From the NCBI GenBank assembly GCA_028023455.1, contig JAQFVV010006309.1:3883482-3947481 (forward strand): 64,000 bases of DNA, given 5' to 3'. Under the pieces are notes generated by a model that saw nothing but the letters and a program-made list of their open reading frames with translations, was not told where the DNA came from and made no database searches. This document shows positions 24,470 to 35,424 of the stretch, piece after piece (position 1 is the stretch's first letter; each line of letters starts with the position of its first letter). A program made the translations under genes and the position numbers. Source of the DNA: Epiperipatus broadwayi. Its lineage: Eukaryota; Onychophora; Udeonychophora; Euonychophora; Peripatidae.

Positions 24470-24839
24470 TATAATTGATACACATGACCACACAATGTGA
24501 GAAAGATAAATGATTTCTAATATATGAATTTTATGCTGAAACAGCACTCATCAGTTGGTTCAGATCACCATCTCCCACACAAATATATAATCAGTATTTA
24601 GTTTATATTAATATAGCAAATCTTCAAACTTTAATGGACAGGCTCCAATTTTCTATACCCTCCAACTCTTCAACCATCTATATTATTAAATATCTGATGA
24701 AGGAATGCTCAAAGCCCTTGTTGATGCCAATCTTGTTGTCATACCTATGTTGACTTTATGTCAATCTGACCCTCAAATATAGGAACTTAATATATCCATT
24801 AATATATATATATATATATATATTTAACACAGACTTTCA

Positions 24840-24881
<42 letters not shown>

Positions 24882-25205
24882 TGGGTAGATTTCAGACTGA
24901 ATCTGTAATATTTGAATACAAGTATAATGTATATACTGAACCTTACATGTAATTAGAGAGAACTTTAACACAGACTTTCAAGCTCGTTTCAACAAGGACT
25001 TTGAGCATTCTATCATCAGATTTACAATAATATAAATGATTGAAGAGTTAAAAGCTGGAGAAGATTGAAGTCTGTCCTTTAAAGCTTGAAGATTTGATAT
25101 CACTGAGAATAGATTATATATTTGTGTATGGAAGGTGATGATCTGGACAAACTGATGAATTCTGATTCAGCATGAAATATGTATATTGGATATCGTTAAC
25201 TTTTT
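24470..25205. repeat. Head-to-head inverted pair of S2 units
   Basis: The left unit (24480-24745) and the right unit (24985-25200) are reverse complements over some 200 bases. Shared blocks include the CATGAAATATGTATATTGG-like end, TTTAAAGTTTGAAGATTTG-like text, and AATGCTCAAAG/CTTTGAGCATT. The intervening stretch holds (TA)n, (GA)n (24848-24874) and a direct repeat of the 24371-24450 segment at 24907-24985 (AATACAAGTATAATGTATAT). Confidence 0.75.
24798..24874. repeat. (TA)n ... (GA)n microsatellites
   Basis: A (TA)n run at about 24798-24822, a second short one at 24840-24849, and (GA)n at about 24850-24874, in the spacer of the S2 inverted pair. Confidence 0.9.
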
Positions 25206-25214
25206 GAGACTGTA

Positions 25215-26325
25215 ATATATATATATATATTAGAGGATTATGAATCATAGACAAGCCTTCGTAATATAATTAAATCATTCCTTACTGATAGGGAGACTGC
25301 GTATATTCACCTAATTAAGTCATTTAAAAAAGGCAATTTTGGAATGATAAGATTTTTCACATTTGTCAACTTCAGTATTTAGTCCATTGGAAATAGGTTA
25401 ATATTTGAAAAAGGGATTGATTACAATCCAATTGAATTGATGTTTTAGTTATTACAAGAAATAAAAGAACATGGTGGCAATAAATTCCACCAAAAGTGGT
25501 TGTTTGAGCAAATTTGGCACAGATTAAAATAAAACAAAATATGATCCCTGCAGGTGTTAAATTATAGAACTGGATATTAAACGGAATGGAATCTGCTATG
25601 GAAAAAATTGAATAACTCATCTAATAGGGGCCAGATAGAAATAGAAAAGGAACTTTGCAAATGGTCATGAGATCATAATGAAGAAAAGATGAACAAATGA
25701 TGGTAATGGTGATTTACAGAACATTAAATGGTTGAAACATGTTATTCTATTGATAATGGAGACTAGAAAAAACCTTCAGACTAGACAGTTATCATTGGGT
25801 ATAGTTTTAATGTGGAAATCACTAAGTTGTTTATAAGTAATTTATTGTTTCTAATTATTGAATTTGAATGTGTTTAATGTAAATAGAAATCTTCATGGAC
25901 ACTAATTCAAAATAAATTAATACTGAATCTTGGTTCTTTAAAAAATTGTCAAAATGATAAAAAGTTACTGCAAGAAGGGATAAAGCCTACTGAATTAGAA
26001 GGAGTGAATGATTAGCCAAAATAAATTGATTACATAGAATGCAAAGTTGTAATTAAAATAGTATAGAGATATAATGTTGCTGGTGTTTGTAGCAGCAATA
26101 CAATGGATATGGATAAATAGCAGCCCCAAGTTAAATAAGAATTTTAATTTAATTGTGAAACATTTTTGATGATTCTATTACAAAGAATACAAATAATGTA
26201 TTGAAAAATTTTAGTTTCCTTTCAAATAGTTACATTAAGGGTATTATAGTTTTTGTTTTGTGTATATTATGACTGTATAACGCAAGGCAAAATATATAGC
26301 CCCGCTTAATTATATGATTATTACA
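25215..26325 (+). other. Unassigned stretch, possibly an old coding element
   Basis: Plus-strand frames between 25380 and 25720 give Trp/Lys-rich runs (IKEHGGNKFHQKWLFEQIWH) broken by stops. The minus strand has an 82-codon hydrophobic frame (25372-25620). Neither matches a family that I know. The rest is AT-rich spacer. Confidence 0.25.
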
Positions 26326-26521
26326 TGGAAGTGCATGAGTTTTGGTGTGACTGGGCTCAGATAGTTATTGGGGCTTGATGGTCCTGGGCCCTGGACCTCG
26401 TTGCCTGTTGTGGTAGTTGGTGAAATGCTGAATGGCTGCCTATTCGGATGAAGCAAATAGGTCTTTGCTTCAGGATCCAAGGTGTGGTAATCATGGGCCT
26501 TTCTAAGTTGCTCATATGGGG
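26326..26521 (-). CDS. Exon-like island, unknown protein
   Basis: The minus strand is open with unusually GC-rich, protein-like content for this window. It reads PYEQLRKAHDYHTLDPEAK, then LLHPNRQPFSISPTTTT, GNEVQGPGPSSPNNYLSP and VTPKLMHFH. A possible acceptor (GATCTAG) precedes PYEQ and a possible donor (CAT|GTAATA) follows. Otherwise the frame runs four more codons to a stop at 26310. Pro/Ser/Thr-rich, it suggests a flexible cytoplasmic or linker region. It cannot be an in-frame ABCG exon. Options: an exon of a nested minus-strand gene, or a retrocopied fragment. Not recognised. Confidence 0.4.
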
Positions 26522-26734
26522 CTAGATCATATTGATCGATGCACAAATAGATATTAAATATGATTGGAATACACTTATATAGATATAATTGTGATGAAAT
26601 GTATAGACTATTATAATCAAATGAATAATTTGTTATATTTATAAAATTAAATGCTTTGTAATTTGTAACAGGAAAGTAGACCCAAAATAATCTGTAATCT
26701 TTTGATAATAAAGGTTGCTCTTGAAAGATTTATC

Positions 26735-26835
26735 TTTTTCAAATGCATGTGGTCATGTGTATCGGTTATATAAGTTGAGGTGAATAACCTAAGGAAGCTT
26801 GAAAGTCTGTGTTCAAATCCCCTCTAATTAAATCT
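26735..26835 (+). repeat. Family S2 fragment with clear B-box
   Basis: Plus-strand S2 end: TGTGGTCATGTGTATCGGTT, then GGAAGCTTGAAAGTCTGTGTTCAAATCCCCTCT. The GTTCAAATCCC block fits a polymerase III B-box. No body follows. Confidence 0.6.
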
Positions 26836-27359
26836 TTTTATGTAAAAAAAAATGATGATATAAATATATTTTATTATTGATAATTTTTTTTATAAAATTA
26901 TTGGGTACACATTGGTGTGTGTGTGTGTGTATATACACTTATCGAATATTATTTCATTAAAGTCATTAATATCTATTAAATTAAGTGCCCCACTTATATT
27001 TTATTACTTTCGCGATTCCGTTATAGTGGTGTATATATAAATATACATTAAATAAATTATTTTTCTATAATGATTTATATAATATATTTTAATTCTTTCC
27101 ACAATGTTGTTTAAAATTTTGGGATTTCTTTATAATATCTACTACATAATAATAAACTAATCTTTGGAGAAAGCAAATTTTCAGAATTCATAAGTGTTAC
27201 GGCTTCAGAACTCGAGAGTTATGATTCAATAGATATTTGATTCAAAATAATTTTTATTATTTCATTATAACTTTAAAACTCACTACATATTTATATGCAC
27301 AATGGGTTAAATTTTAACAAATTTTGAACATGATTCAGATTTGAATAAAATCAATAGGA

Positions 27360-29235
27360 AGATAACTGATATACTTTTAAAAACTGCAATAAACACAGCT
27401 CGTATAAAAAAAACAGCAATTGACTAGTACAAATTTCTAGTGAGACAAGACAATTTATGAAGAAAACAAGGAATATGACAATATATGAAAATGATCACTT
27501 AAAGAAGATTGAATATTTAGAATTTTTTAAAATGGTACAAAAAAGAGTTAGATAAGAAACTATAATTGTCAACAAGCAAGGAAAGCTACAGAAGAGAATA
27601 AAAATCTCAAGAGTGTAATACAATATTTTTCTATTGGTAGGAAACTCATTTTTGCAATAAGAATAAAAGATGGAATTATTACTAAAAGGAGAGATGACAT
27701 CAAGAAATGTGTAGAAGTTTTATCAAGGATTATATAACAATACGTAACAAAGAAAAGTATCTCCTACAACTATTATATCTTCTGAATTTCCCAGGATTTT
27801 AAATGAATAAATGAAACATGCAATTAAATTTTATGAAGATGGAAAAAGCTCCAGGGTAATGATGGAATTGTAATCATTATCTTAAAAGAAGCAGGTGAAG
27901 CAATATGAAATTTTTTGACAAAGTTGTAAAATGTCTAAATAATAAATATTTACCATATAATTGGGAAAATGCAGTATTAATATTAATATATAAAAAAAGT
28001 AATAAAGAATATATTAGAAATTACAGACTTATCAGTCTTTTATTATAAAACAAAATTTTTACCAAGATAATTATAACTCATCTACAGCAAACTTTGGATT
28101 TAAACTAAACAAAAGAACAAGCAGGATTTAAAAGTGATTTCAGTACAATAGATGATATCCAAGTATTGAGAGATGTTTAGAAAGGATCAATGAATATGAA
28201 TTGCTATTATGCTTTGGATTTGTAGATTATAAAAAGGCATTTGATTTATACGCATTTTTTTTCAGTGATTAAAGCACTGGATCATCAAGGTACAAATTCA
28301 TATCATATTTTGAAGAATATTTAGAAAAATGCAACAGCAATAAGTAGATAACATAATGATAATAGGATAAAAGGATGTGTGATAGTGACTCTATATTTCT
28401 AAAACATTTTACAACAGTTTTGCAAGTTGTGGATTCAAATGGGAAGCTAAGAGAGTAAAAGTAAATGGAAATTATTTAAATCTTCTAGATTTTTCAGATG
28501 ATGCAGTTGCTTTTGTAAATAATGTTTTAAACTTTAAAAAATATTGCAAGAGTTACCAGATGAAAGTAAGAAAATAGAACTAAAGGTAAATGTTAAAAAA
28601 GACTAAAGTAATAATGTTCAATGGATTTTGTCAAAAGATGAAAATAGAGATGGATAATAAAGAGTTAAAGAAGTTAACAGATTGTTACTACTGAAGGAAA
28701 TATAATGGATGAAATTAACCATAGATTTTTTTTGAGCAGAGTGCTAGTAATAGAAATAACTTAATATTAAAAGGAAATATGTCTATGTATTTGAAAATGA
28801 AGGGTTTTAATAAATGTATTTTGCCAGTTCTTACTTACAGATCTGAGACTTTGACACTTAACAGAAGAGCAATACAGACACTTCAGACCTCTCAACAAAG
28901 TATGGAGGAATACATATTAGGAATAACAAGAAGAGTTTGAAAACAAAATACATGAGTGAGCGAACAACAAATGTTATAGACATCTTTAAAAAAATTAAGA
29001 CATTGAAGTGGAGCTGGGCTGGGCATATTACTAGAAGAGATGACAATAGATGGGGAGTTGAAATCTTAAACTCGATTCAAAGAGATTGTAAGCAGCTTAG
29101 AAAGAGACCACATGTGAGATATATGCGTGAAATAAGGAATGATATGAGGCTGTAGATCAGACAAGAAAGTTTGAACTTACAGAGACCTTCCTGCAGTGGA
29201 TTAATCATGGTTGAAAATGATGATGATGAGTCCCA
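27360..29235 (+). pseudogene. RTE-type LINE, decayed, plus strand
   Basis: Broken reverse transcriptase of an RTE/BovB-like non-LTR retrotransposon. In order, across several frames: EAGEAI near 27890; WENAVLILIYKK near 27965 and a degenerate NYR.ISL; EQAGFKSDFSTIDDIQVLRD near 28118-28180; FVDYKKAFDL near 28220; the degenerate LDFSDDAVAF region near 28480-28515; NVKKTKV near 28590; LPVLTYRSETLTLNRRAIQT near 28820-28880; and the C-terminal WSWAGHITRRDDNRW near 29010 with RPHVRYM near 29105. The endonuclease half is absent or unrecognisable. The 3' end runs into GATGATGATGAG, the short-repeat tail typical of RTE elements. The open stretch 28937-29155 is the C-terminal piece. Confidence 0.85.
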
Positions 29236-30010
29236 GTGTGCAATGCAAGTTTTAATATCATTATCCTTTCATTGATATAACATAGAATTTCAAGAATGGA
29301 AAATACTTTATTAGACTTAGAATTTTCATTAAGTGATTTATCCTTCCAAAAAAACTTGGTTTTACAAAGAGCAGTTATAGCAATCTTAAAACTTGATAGC
29401 TTTTTAGCCATGACTGAAGCATAAAGTTACTAAGTTCCATGTACCTATATTTAGAAAAAATGAATATATAATAATTAAACTTTAGTAAAATCACTGACCC
29501 CAGCTACTATTCATATTATTATTACTATTATTATAGTTTCTATCACTGTGATAAGTAATTCTCCAGCTGCAACAACTTAGCCAAAATCTGTGAGACAGGC
29601 TATTTTAAATCATCTTTTCTAGATCTCTCTTCCATTAAATTTCTAAGTATGGCTGCTTAAACATACAATCTTTTTCAGCTGAAACACCTGTCTTAAATCC
29701 AACTCCAAACAGAAAGATTGATTGTGCTACCTTAAACAAATATCACAACTAAATATTGTCAGCCTATATGCCTGCTATTGCTTTGTCAATCCTTGAGAGA
29801 TTGAGTTAAAAAAAAACTGAAGGCAGAAATACTGTGGGTGCAGTTTCAGAATACAAATGTTGGTGCACAATTCTAGTGTCACAATGTGTAATATAGGGGA
29901 TAAACTTGAAGTCATTGAAGAAGAAAAAAGGGATATAGAAAAAAACTATTTGTATCAAATACAGTACCTAGCATTGGCCTAACCAATATTCTATCTTATA
30001 TGGGTGCATT
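29236..30010. repeat. Old dispersed repeat, copy 1 of 2
   Basis: Diverged but collinear similarity to 47640-48440. Shared landmarks in order: ATGTACCTATA.TTAGAAAAA (29438 against 47916), GGCTGC.TAAACATA (29650 against 48047), and ATTGAAGA...TCAAATACAGTACCTA (29916) against the matching stretch near 48357. It starts directly after the RTE 3' tail. Minus-strand frames give short open runs with no domain that I recognise. It could be the remains of another LINE. Confidence 0.5.
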
Positions 30011-30169
30011 TTTTATATACAAATGACATTCATGACTAAAGGTTATTCCACCATCTACCATCTGTGGAATCTATTGGTAATCTGAGCTCAATCTCCAACA
30101 AATATGTAGTGTTTAAACAATTTATATATGCATAGTTGTAAGTATATACTATATACTTAATATTAAAAA

Positions 30170-30905
30170 CAAATATGTAGTATTTAAACAAATTATATAT
30201 GTATAAGTTTAAATATTGTATAATAAAGTTGCAAATAGCTCTTAACAAGCTTTTCAGAATATTTCTAACCCCAGACCAATTTCTGCTAGGTGCTAGCATA
30301 TTCAAGCATTAGATTTAAAATACCAGGTCAGGCCCAACACTTTATTTAATGGGTAACTATTAAGTAGAAAATCTGAAATTTTCAGACATCTATATGTCTT
30401 CCAATCCAGCTATCTAACTTATATAGCCATATGGGACTGAACCAAGTTCAGATACACCATATATTAATAGCTTTAGAAATATAGAATCACCAAAGTCTTA
30501 ATAGCAAAAAATAAAATTACAAAGAAATCAAGTCATATATCACCTGACCTAATTTAATAAGTTTGTAGTACAAATGTTATACAATGAGCTTGAAAATAGT
30601 TCTTAACAAGCTTTTCAGAATATTCCCAACCTCAGACCAGTTTCTGCTACTGGCTTCCTCAGTGAGGTGCTAGGATATTCAAACATTAGACTTAAAATGC
30701 CAGGACATCTGTATGTCTTCCAATCCAGCCATCTAACTTATATAGCACCTCACTGAAAGAGCCAGTAGCAGAAATCGGTCTGAGTTGGGGATATTCTGAA
30801 AAGTTTATTAAAAGCTATTTGCAAGCTCATTATATAACACTTATAATACAAGGTTGTTAAATTAGGTCATGTGACATATGACTTGATCTCTTTGTAAGTT
30901 TAAAT
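30170..30905. repeat. Foldback with family-A-like core, plus partial copy
   Basis: Palindrome 30535-30905: CACCTGACCTAATTTAATAA, AAGCTTTTCAGAATATTCCC, CTCAGACCAGTTTCTGCTAC, TGGCTTCCTCAGTGAGGTGC, then a ~60-base loop and the inverted arm. The stretch 30170-30430 is a partial second copy (AACAAGCTTTTCAGAATATT, CAGACCAATTTCTGCTAGGTGC). The core CAGACCAGTTTCTG...TGGCTTCCTCAGTGAGG parallels family A's CCAGACTAGTTTCTGGCTTG...CCTTCGTCAGTGAGG, but the outer arms are unrelated. Confidence 0.75.
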
Positions 30906-31029
30906 ATATACTGCATATAAATATTAAAAACATTTATAATTCACACATATATATATATATATATTAATATAAAATGCTGAGACAGAGTTTATAGATGTAT
31001 CATATTCATAATTATTCTATGAGAAAACC

Positions 31030-31286
31030 AAATTTGATTACTGTTCAACCTTGGGTTCATTATATATTCATTTTGTGCAATGAACCACACCTCTTTAATC
31101 TTGCATTTTCCCTCTCACACATTATTTGAATAATACTCAGGTCAAAACTGCATCGTGTTCTTTTTGATGATTGTAACAGTCTAAATGTGTGAGGTAAGAA
31201 ATGACAGGAAACACAAGATTAAAGAGGTGTGGCTTATTGCACAAAATGAATATATAATGAACCAAAGATCAAACAGTATTCAAATT
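31030..31286. repeat. Foldback, ~105-bp arms
   Basis: Left arm: AAATTTGATTACTGTTCAAC, GGTTCATTATATATTCATTT, CACACCTCTTTAATCTTG. Right arm inverted: CAAGATTAAAGAGGTGTGGC, AAATGAATATATAATGAACC. Spacer about 40 bases. No similarity to family A. Confidence 0.85.
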
Positions 31287-31865
31287 AGCAACAAATGGGT
31301 CTTCCCAACAGAATAACCATGAATATAATGTGACAGTTTACTCAGTTCAATCAATTCTATTAAAGAACCTTTGTTTCAGCACTTAATATTAATAATAACA
31401 ATAAGGAGTATCAAGATATTTATGTGTATGTAAGAGAGGTTACATTCTGCATATATATTGTGTACTAAGAAATGAAAATGTAAAAAATTAAAATTGATAT
31501 TTATTAACTTCTTATTTTATATAAAAAATTTAAATCACAGAAATTAAAATCATTTATAAGGAGATTATGAATGCAGACTGATATGCTTCCTGGTTATCAT
31601 TGCTACTAGATTTAATTTCATTTATTGATTTTTTTTTTAATATTCCCTTCACTTTCTACTCTTTTGATTTCTAGTGTTGAATATGCAAATTGCTAATCTA
31701 CATTAATATTCTGATCTATGGTTGTTGTATAATCTATTATAGGATTGAATCATAAGTTCGGGATATCTGAGATTTTTTATTCTGCAAATCTTGTTGTGTT
31801 TTACTCATATGTATTATATTTAATAATTCAGAAACTTTTCCAATAATTCCTTTATTAAGATCTAT

Positions 31866-33232
31866 TAAAAATTACCCCAAATTCACCACTAAATCAGACA
31901 AGTCAAAGAAAATAAACTCTAAAACACAGCCAATGATTTCACTGCTACAAGCAGATTTCTCAAGTGTAAAAGACTAAAACATAAATTCATACTACATATT
32001 ACCCACAATTCCTCTTACATTCCACACTCTTAGTATTAAAAGAACTTTTAAACAAGTTAATTGCTTCAGAATCATCATTTTTAATAACAGATTCTTTATT
32101 TCTTCTTTTAATAGTGATGACCTGTATCTTTTTCATGGATATGTTTGCAGAACCAAGATATTTATTTCTAACCTACTTTTATGTATCTTTATTCTTTTAT
32201 TTAAGCTTAAACTACTCTGATTTATGTATAGCTTCTTCAAAAACAATTTTTTCATCAAAAATTTATTTGGTATTATTTAATAAATTATTCAAAGTATTAT
32301 CACTTTTCCAAGCAATTTTTTATTTACAAACATATTATTTTTACATGAAATTCTGTAAAAAGACAATTTAAAAGGCAAAGAAATAAAATTATATATTTCT
32401 TTAACCTTCATATTATTACAGTTACTGTTAAATGAAATATTTTTAACAAATTTATCAGAGTAGCCAACACTCAAATAATCTTTATAAAACTGACCTTTTT
32501 GAAACAAAGCTACCTCATTAGAATTATTTAATATCTTATTTCTACAATAATTTCTTAAAGCAGCTACTTTATGAGATACAGATTAATACCCATCAGGTTT
32601 AATTAAAGATCTTAATTCCTTATTCTTAACATAGAGACTGCATACCAAACAATTATTCTTTACATTTCTAATCATTAATAAATCTAAAATTTTTAATTTA
32701 ACAAAATCTAACCTCCCCCCCTTTTACAATATATTTTATAGAAGGATCAAAACAAACTTATTTTACTAACTCTTTCAATTTGTCATTTTCAACTGCAAAC
32801 AAACAATCAATATATCTAACAAAGAATTTTAAACATATACAATTCTTTGTAATAATAATTTTTTCTTACAAATAATTAATATAAACTGAAAAAATTAAAG
32901 GAGAAATAATATAACCTATTATCCACCCCTCCCCAATCTTATAAAAATTACCACCATAAGTAAAATGCATAGAATCATCATATAATAAAAGTAAATCTTT
33001 AATAACTTTAATCTTATTCTTTGACAAAGATCCTTGTTTAACCAACACTGTTTAATCTATTAACAGATTGATAAATATTTTCAATATCCAAATTACCTAA
33101 TATCCAATAATTTTCCATTTTAAAATTATTAATCTTATCAAAAACCTTAAAAAAAGAATAAACTTTGTAATGATCAAAATTAACAAATGGTTTTAAAAAA
33201 ATATTCAAGAATTTAGAAATACCAACAAAACT
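31866..33232 (-). mobile_element. Penelope-like element, inverted copy (left arm), 5'-truncated
   Basis: The reverse complement of this stretch matches 33245-34585 over almost its full length, with the two copies pointing outward from about 33238. On the minus strand it carries reverse-transcriptase remnants: SPLIFSVYINYL near 32870 (the MGSPLSP-type motif) and a CLFAVENDKLKELVK stretch near 32790, where the catalytic YxDD is damaged to YID. A GIY-YIG-like end follows (LYINQSSLSLNKRI) near 32230, whose GIY half is degraded. Stops and frameshifts are frequent. The 3' end has a non-coding tail shared with the right arm. The N-terminal part of the protein is missing. Confidence 0.75.
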
Positions 33233-33491
33233 AATTTTACAGGTAGTAACTTTACAGGTAATGCTGTTGAAGGTATTTTTAGGTTTCTGAATATTTTAAA
33301 ACAATTTGTTAATTTTGGTCATTACATAATTTTTTCTTCTTTTGAGGCTTTTGATATGATTACTAATTCTGCATTGATTAAAAATGGATCTTTGTCAAAG
33401 AAAAGATTAAAGTTATTAAAGATTTGCTTTTATTATTAGAAGATTCTATGTATTTTACTTATAAGAGTAATTTTTATAAGATTAGGGAGAG

Positions 33492-33788
33492 GTGGATAAT
33501 AGGTTATATTATGTCTGCTTTAATTTGTTCAGTTTATATTATTTGGAAGAGAAAATTATTATTAAAAAGAATTGTATATATTTAAAATTCTTTGTTAAAT
33601 ATGTGGATGATTGTTTGTTTGTAGGTGAGAATGATAATTTGAAGGAATTGGTAAATGAGTTTAATTGTTTTGATCCTTCTGTAAAATATATTGTAGAAGG
33701 AGGGGGGTTAGATTTTATTAAATTAAAATTTTTAGATTTATTAGTGATTAGAAATGTAAAGAATAATTGTTTTGTATGTAGTCACTAA
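33492..33788 (+). pseudogene. Penelope RT palm fragment with YVDD box
   Basis: Open stretch inside the right Penelope arm. The first ~35 residues are out of frame with the RT. From about 33585 the reading is RT-like: FVKYVDDCLFVGENDNLKEL, then FDPSVKYIVEGG and LKFLDLLVIRN, matching the palm-to-thumb region of Penelope-like reverse transcriptases. The two aspartates of YVDD are present. It stops at 33788, where the family protein would continue. Confidence 0.75.
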
Positions 33789-33944
33789 ATTAAGAGTAAG
33801 GTGTTAAGATCTATAATTAAACCTGATAATTATTAATCTGTATTTCATAAAATAGCTCCTTTAAGAAATTGTTATAGAAATGAGAGACTAAATAATTCTA
33901 ATGAGGTAGGTTTGTTTCAAAAAGGTTAATTTTGTAATGATTAT

Positions 33945-34307
33945 TTGAGTGATGGCCACTCTGATAAATTTGTTAAAAATATTTCATTTAATAGTACTTG
34001 TAATAATGTGAAGGTTAAAAATACGATTTCATTGCCTTTTAAATCATCTGCTTATAGAATTGTATATAAAAATAGAAATTTGTTTGGAAATAAAAATATT
34101 GCTTGTAAAATTGTTACTTTGAATAATTTATTAAATAATACAAAGAAAGTTTTGGATAGAAAAACTATTCCTGGAGTAGTATATATTATCCCTTGTTTTT
34201 GTAAGAAGTTATATATAGGTCAGAGTAGTTTGAGCTTGAATGAAAGAATAAAAGTATGTAAAAATAGGGTTAGAAATAAATATCTGTTTTGCTTTACATA
34301 TCCATGA
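33945..34307 (+). pseudogene. Penelope GIY-YIG endonuclease fragment
   Basis: 120-codon open stretch. The first half (SDGHSDKFVKNISFNS) is the linker after the RT thumb, also present in the inverted copy. The second half holds GVVYIIPCFCKKLYIGQSS, the GIY and YIG segments at normal spacing, then a helix with LNERIKVCK in which the family usually has R..EH. The catalytic Glu region downstream is lost after 34300 by a frame change. Confidence 0.8.
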
Positions 34308-34864
34308 AAGAGATAAAAGTAACCCTATTAATTTAGATGAAGCTAAAGTTGTTTTCTGTGAAAGAAATGAAATAAAAAAGAATTAAAGAATCTTTATTAT
34401 TAAAAAATTATGATTCTGAAGTAATTAACTTGTTTAAAATTTAGGGTGTGAGGGGTATACATTTGTTATTGTCTTTTAGTCCTTTACACTTGAGAAGTCT
34501 GCTTGCAGCAGTGAAACCATTGGTTGTGTCTTAGAGTTCATTTTCTTTGGCTAGTCTGATTTAGTGGTGAATTTGGGGTAATTTTGATTATTTTATTGAC
34601 TAGTTTAATTTTAGATTTTTAATGTTAGATCTATTATAGAAAGTTCTTTTGAATAAGATATGCCTCATGATATGGATTTTTTGACATTTCTGATAATGAA
34701 AATCTTTCTGGAGCTTTTACCATGAATATTTGGCAATAAAAAATTCGAATATATATTTTTTACTCACTTCTATATTTTCTTCTGACACTTGATATTCAAA
34801 ACTACCTTAATTCTCTTTAGTCATAGTACAGTGACAATCTTTATTGGTCTTTGGTTTTAAAAAT

Positions 34865-34985
34865 AATCAAATAGTTTATTACTCATAAGTTTAAGTGCTG
34901 GAAATTACAGAATGGAGCCATGATCCATACATTTTGAGCACTAAAATTTGCCATTTTATCACTGCACTAAACCATATAGATCTTT
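34865..34985 (-). repeat. Family S3 fragment
   Basis: AGTTTATTACTCATAAGTTT, GGAAATTACAGAATGGAGCC, ATGATCCATACATTTTGAGC and TTTTATCACTGCACTAAACC follow the 10200-10330 unit with many changes. Confidence 0.35.
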
Positions 34986-35014
34986 GGACTTAAAATCAAA
35001 AAGTTCCACCACTC

Positions 35015-35422
35015 TTTTGGAGTTGGGATGGACATATTTCTAGAAGAGATGATAATAGGTGGACAGTTAAAATCTTAAACTGGATTTCAAGAGATTGTAA
35101 AAGACCTAGAAAGAGACCACATGTGAGATGGATGGAGGAAATAAGGAAATGATGAAAAATCCCAGTAAACTTTTGGAGTTGGGCTGGACATATTTCTAGA
35201 AGAAATGATAAAGGTTAGACAGTTGAAATCTTAAACTGTATTCCAAAAGATTGTAAAAGATGTAGAAAGAGATTACATGTGAGATGGATGAATGAAATAA
35301 GGAAATGTGCTGGAGAGATGTGAGAAGAGATGCTAGAGATCAGAAAAGATGGTTTGAATTCAAAGGGAATTTCATCCTGAAGTGGATCATTAATGATTAA
35401 AAGTGGTGATGATGATATGGTT
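35015..35422 (+). mobile_element. Two tandem RTE 3'-end fragments
   Basis: The RTE C-terminal coding segment (Trp-rich, with AGHI/GHIS and RPHVRWM-type codons) occurs twice in the same orientation. The first copy is about 35020-35150 and stops after GAAATAAGGAAATGATG. The second is about 35172-35422 and runs through to the GTGGTGATGATGATATGG tail. This is either two successive 5'-truncated insertions or one fragment duplicated in tandem. Neither is coding-competent. Confidence 0.7.
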
Positions 35423-35424
35423 CT

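Larger units (their letters stand above)
33245..34585 (+). mobile_element. Penelope-like element, right arm, with RT and GIY-YIG remnants
   Basis: Penelope-like elements encode a reverse transcriptase followed by a GIY-YIG endonuclease, which is the order seen here. A palm motif-A region (SSFEAFDMITN) lies near 33345. The catalytic box YVDDCLF near 33598-33615 is intact and sits in an open stretch running to 33785. From 33945 to 34307 an open frame ends with the GIY-YIG core: GVVYIIPC (about 34172) and LYIGQSSLSLNERI (about 34208). It lacks the N-terminal half and has frameshifts between 33390 and 33560 and between 33790 and 33940, so it is not functional. Its partner is the inverted copy to the left. 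Similarity to the left arm ends near 34585. Confidence 0.85.

Noticed and set aside
25372-25620. 82-codon hydrophobic minus-strand frame, considered as a membrane exon of ABCG
   Set aside because: No ABCG motif, and no acceptor or donor in the required phase.
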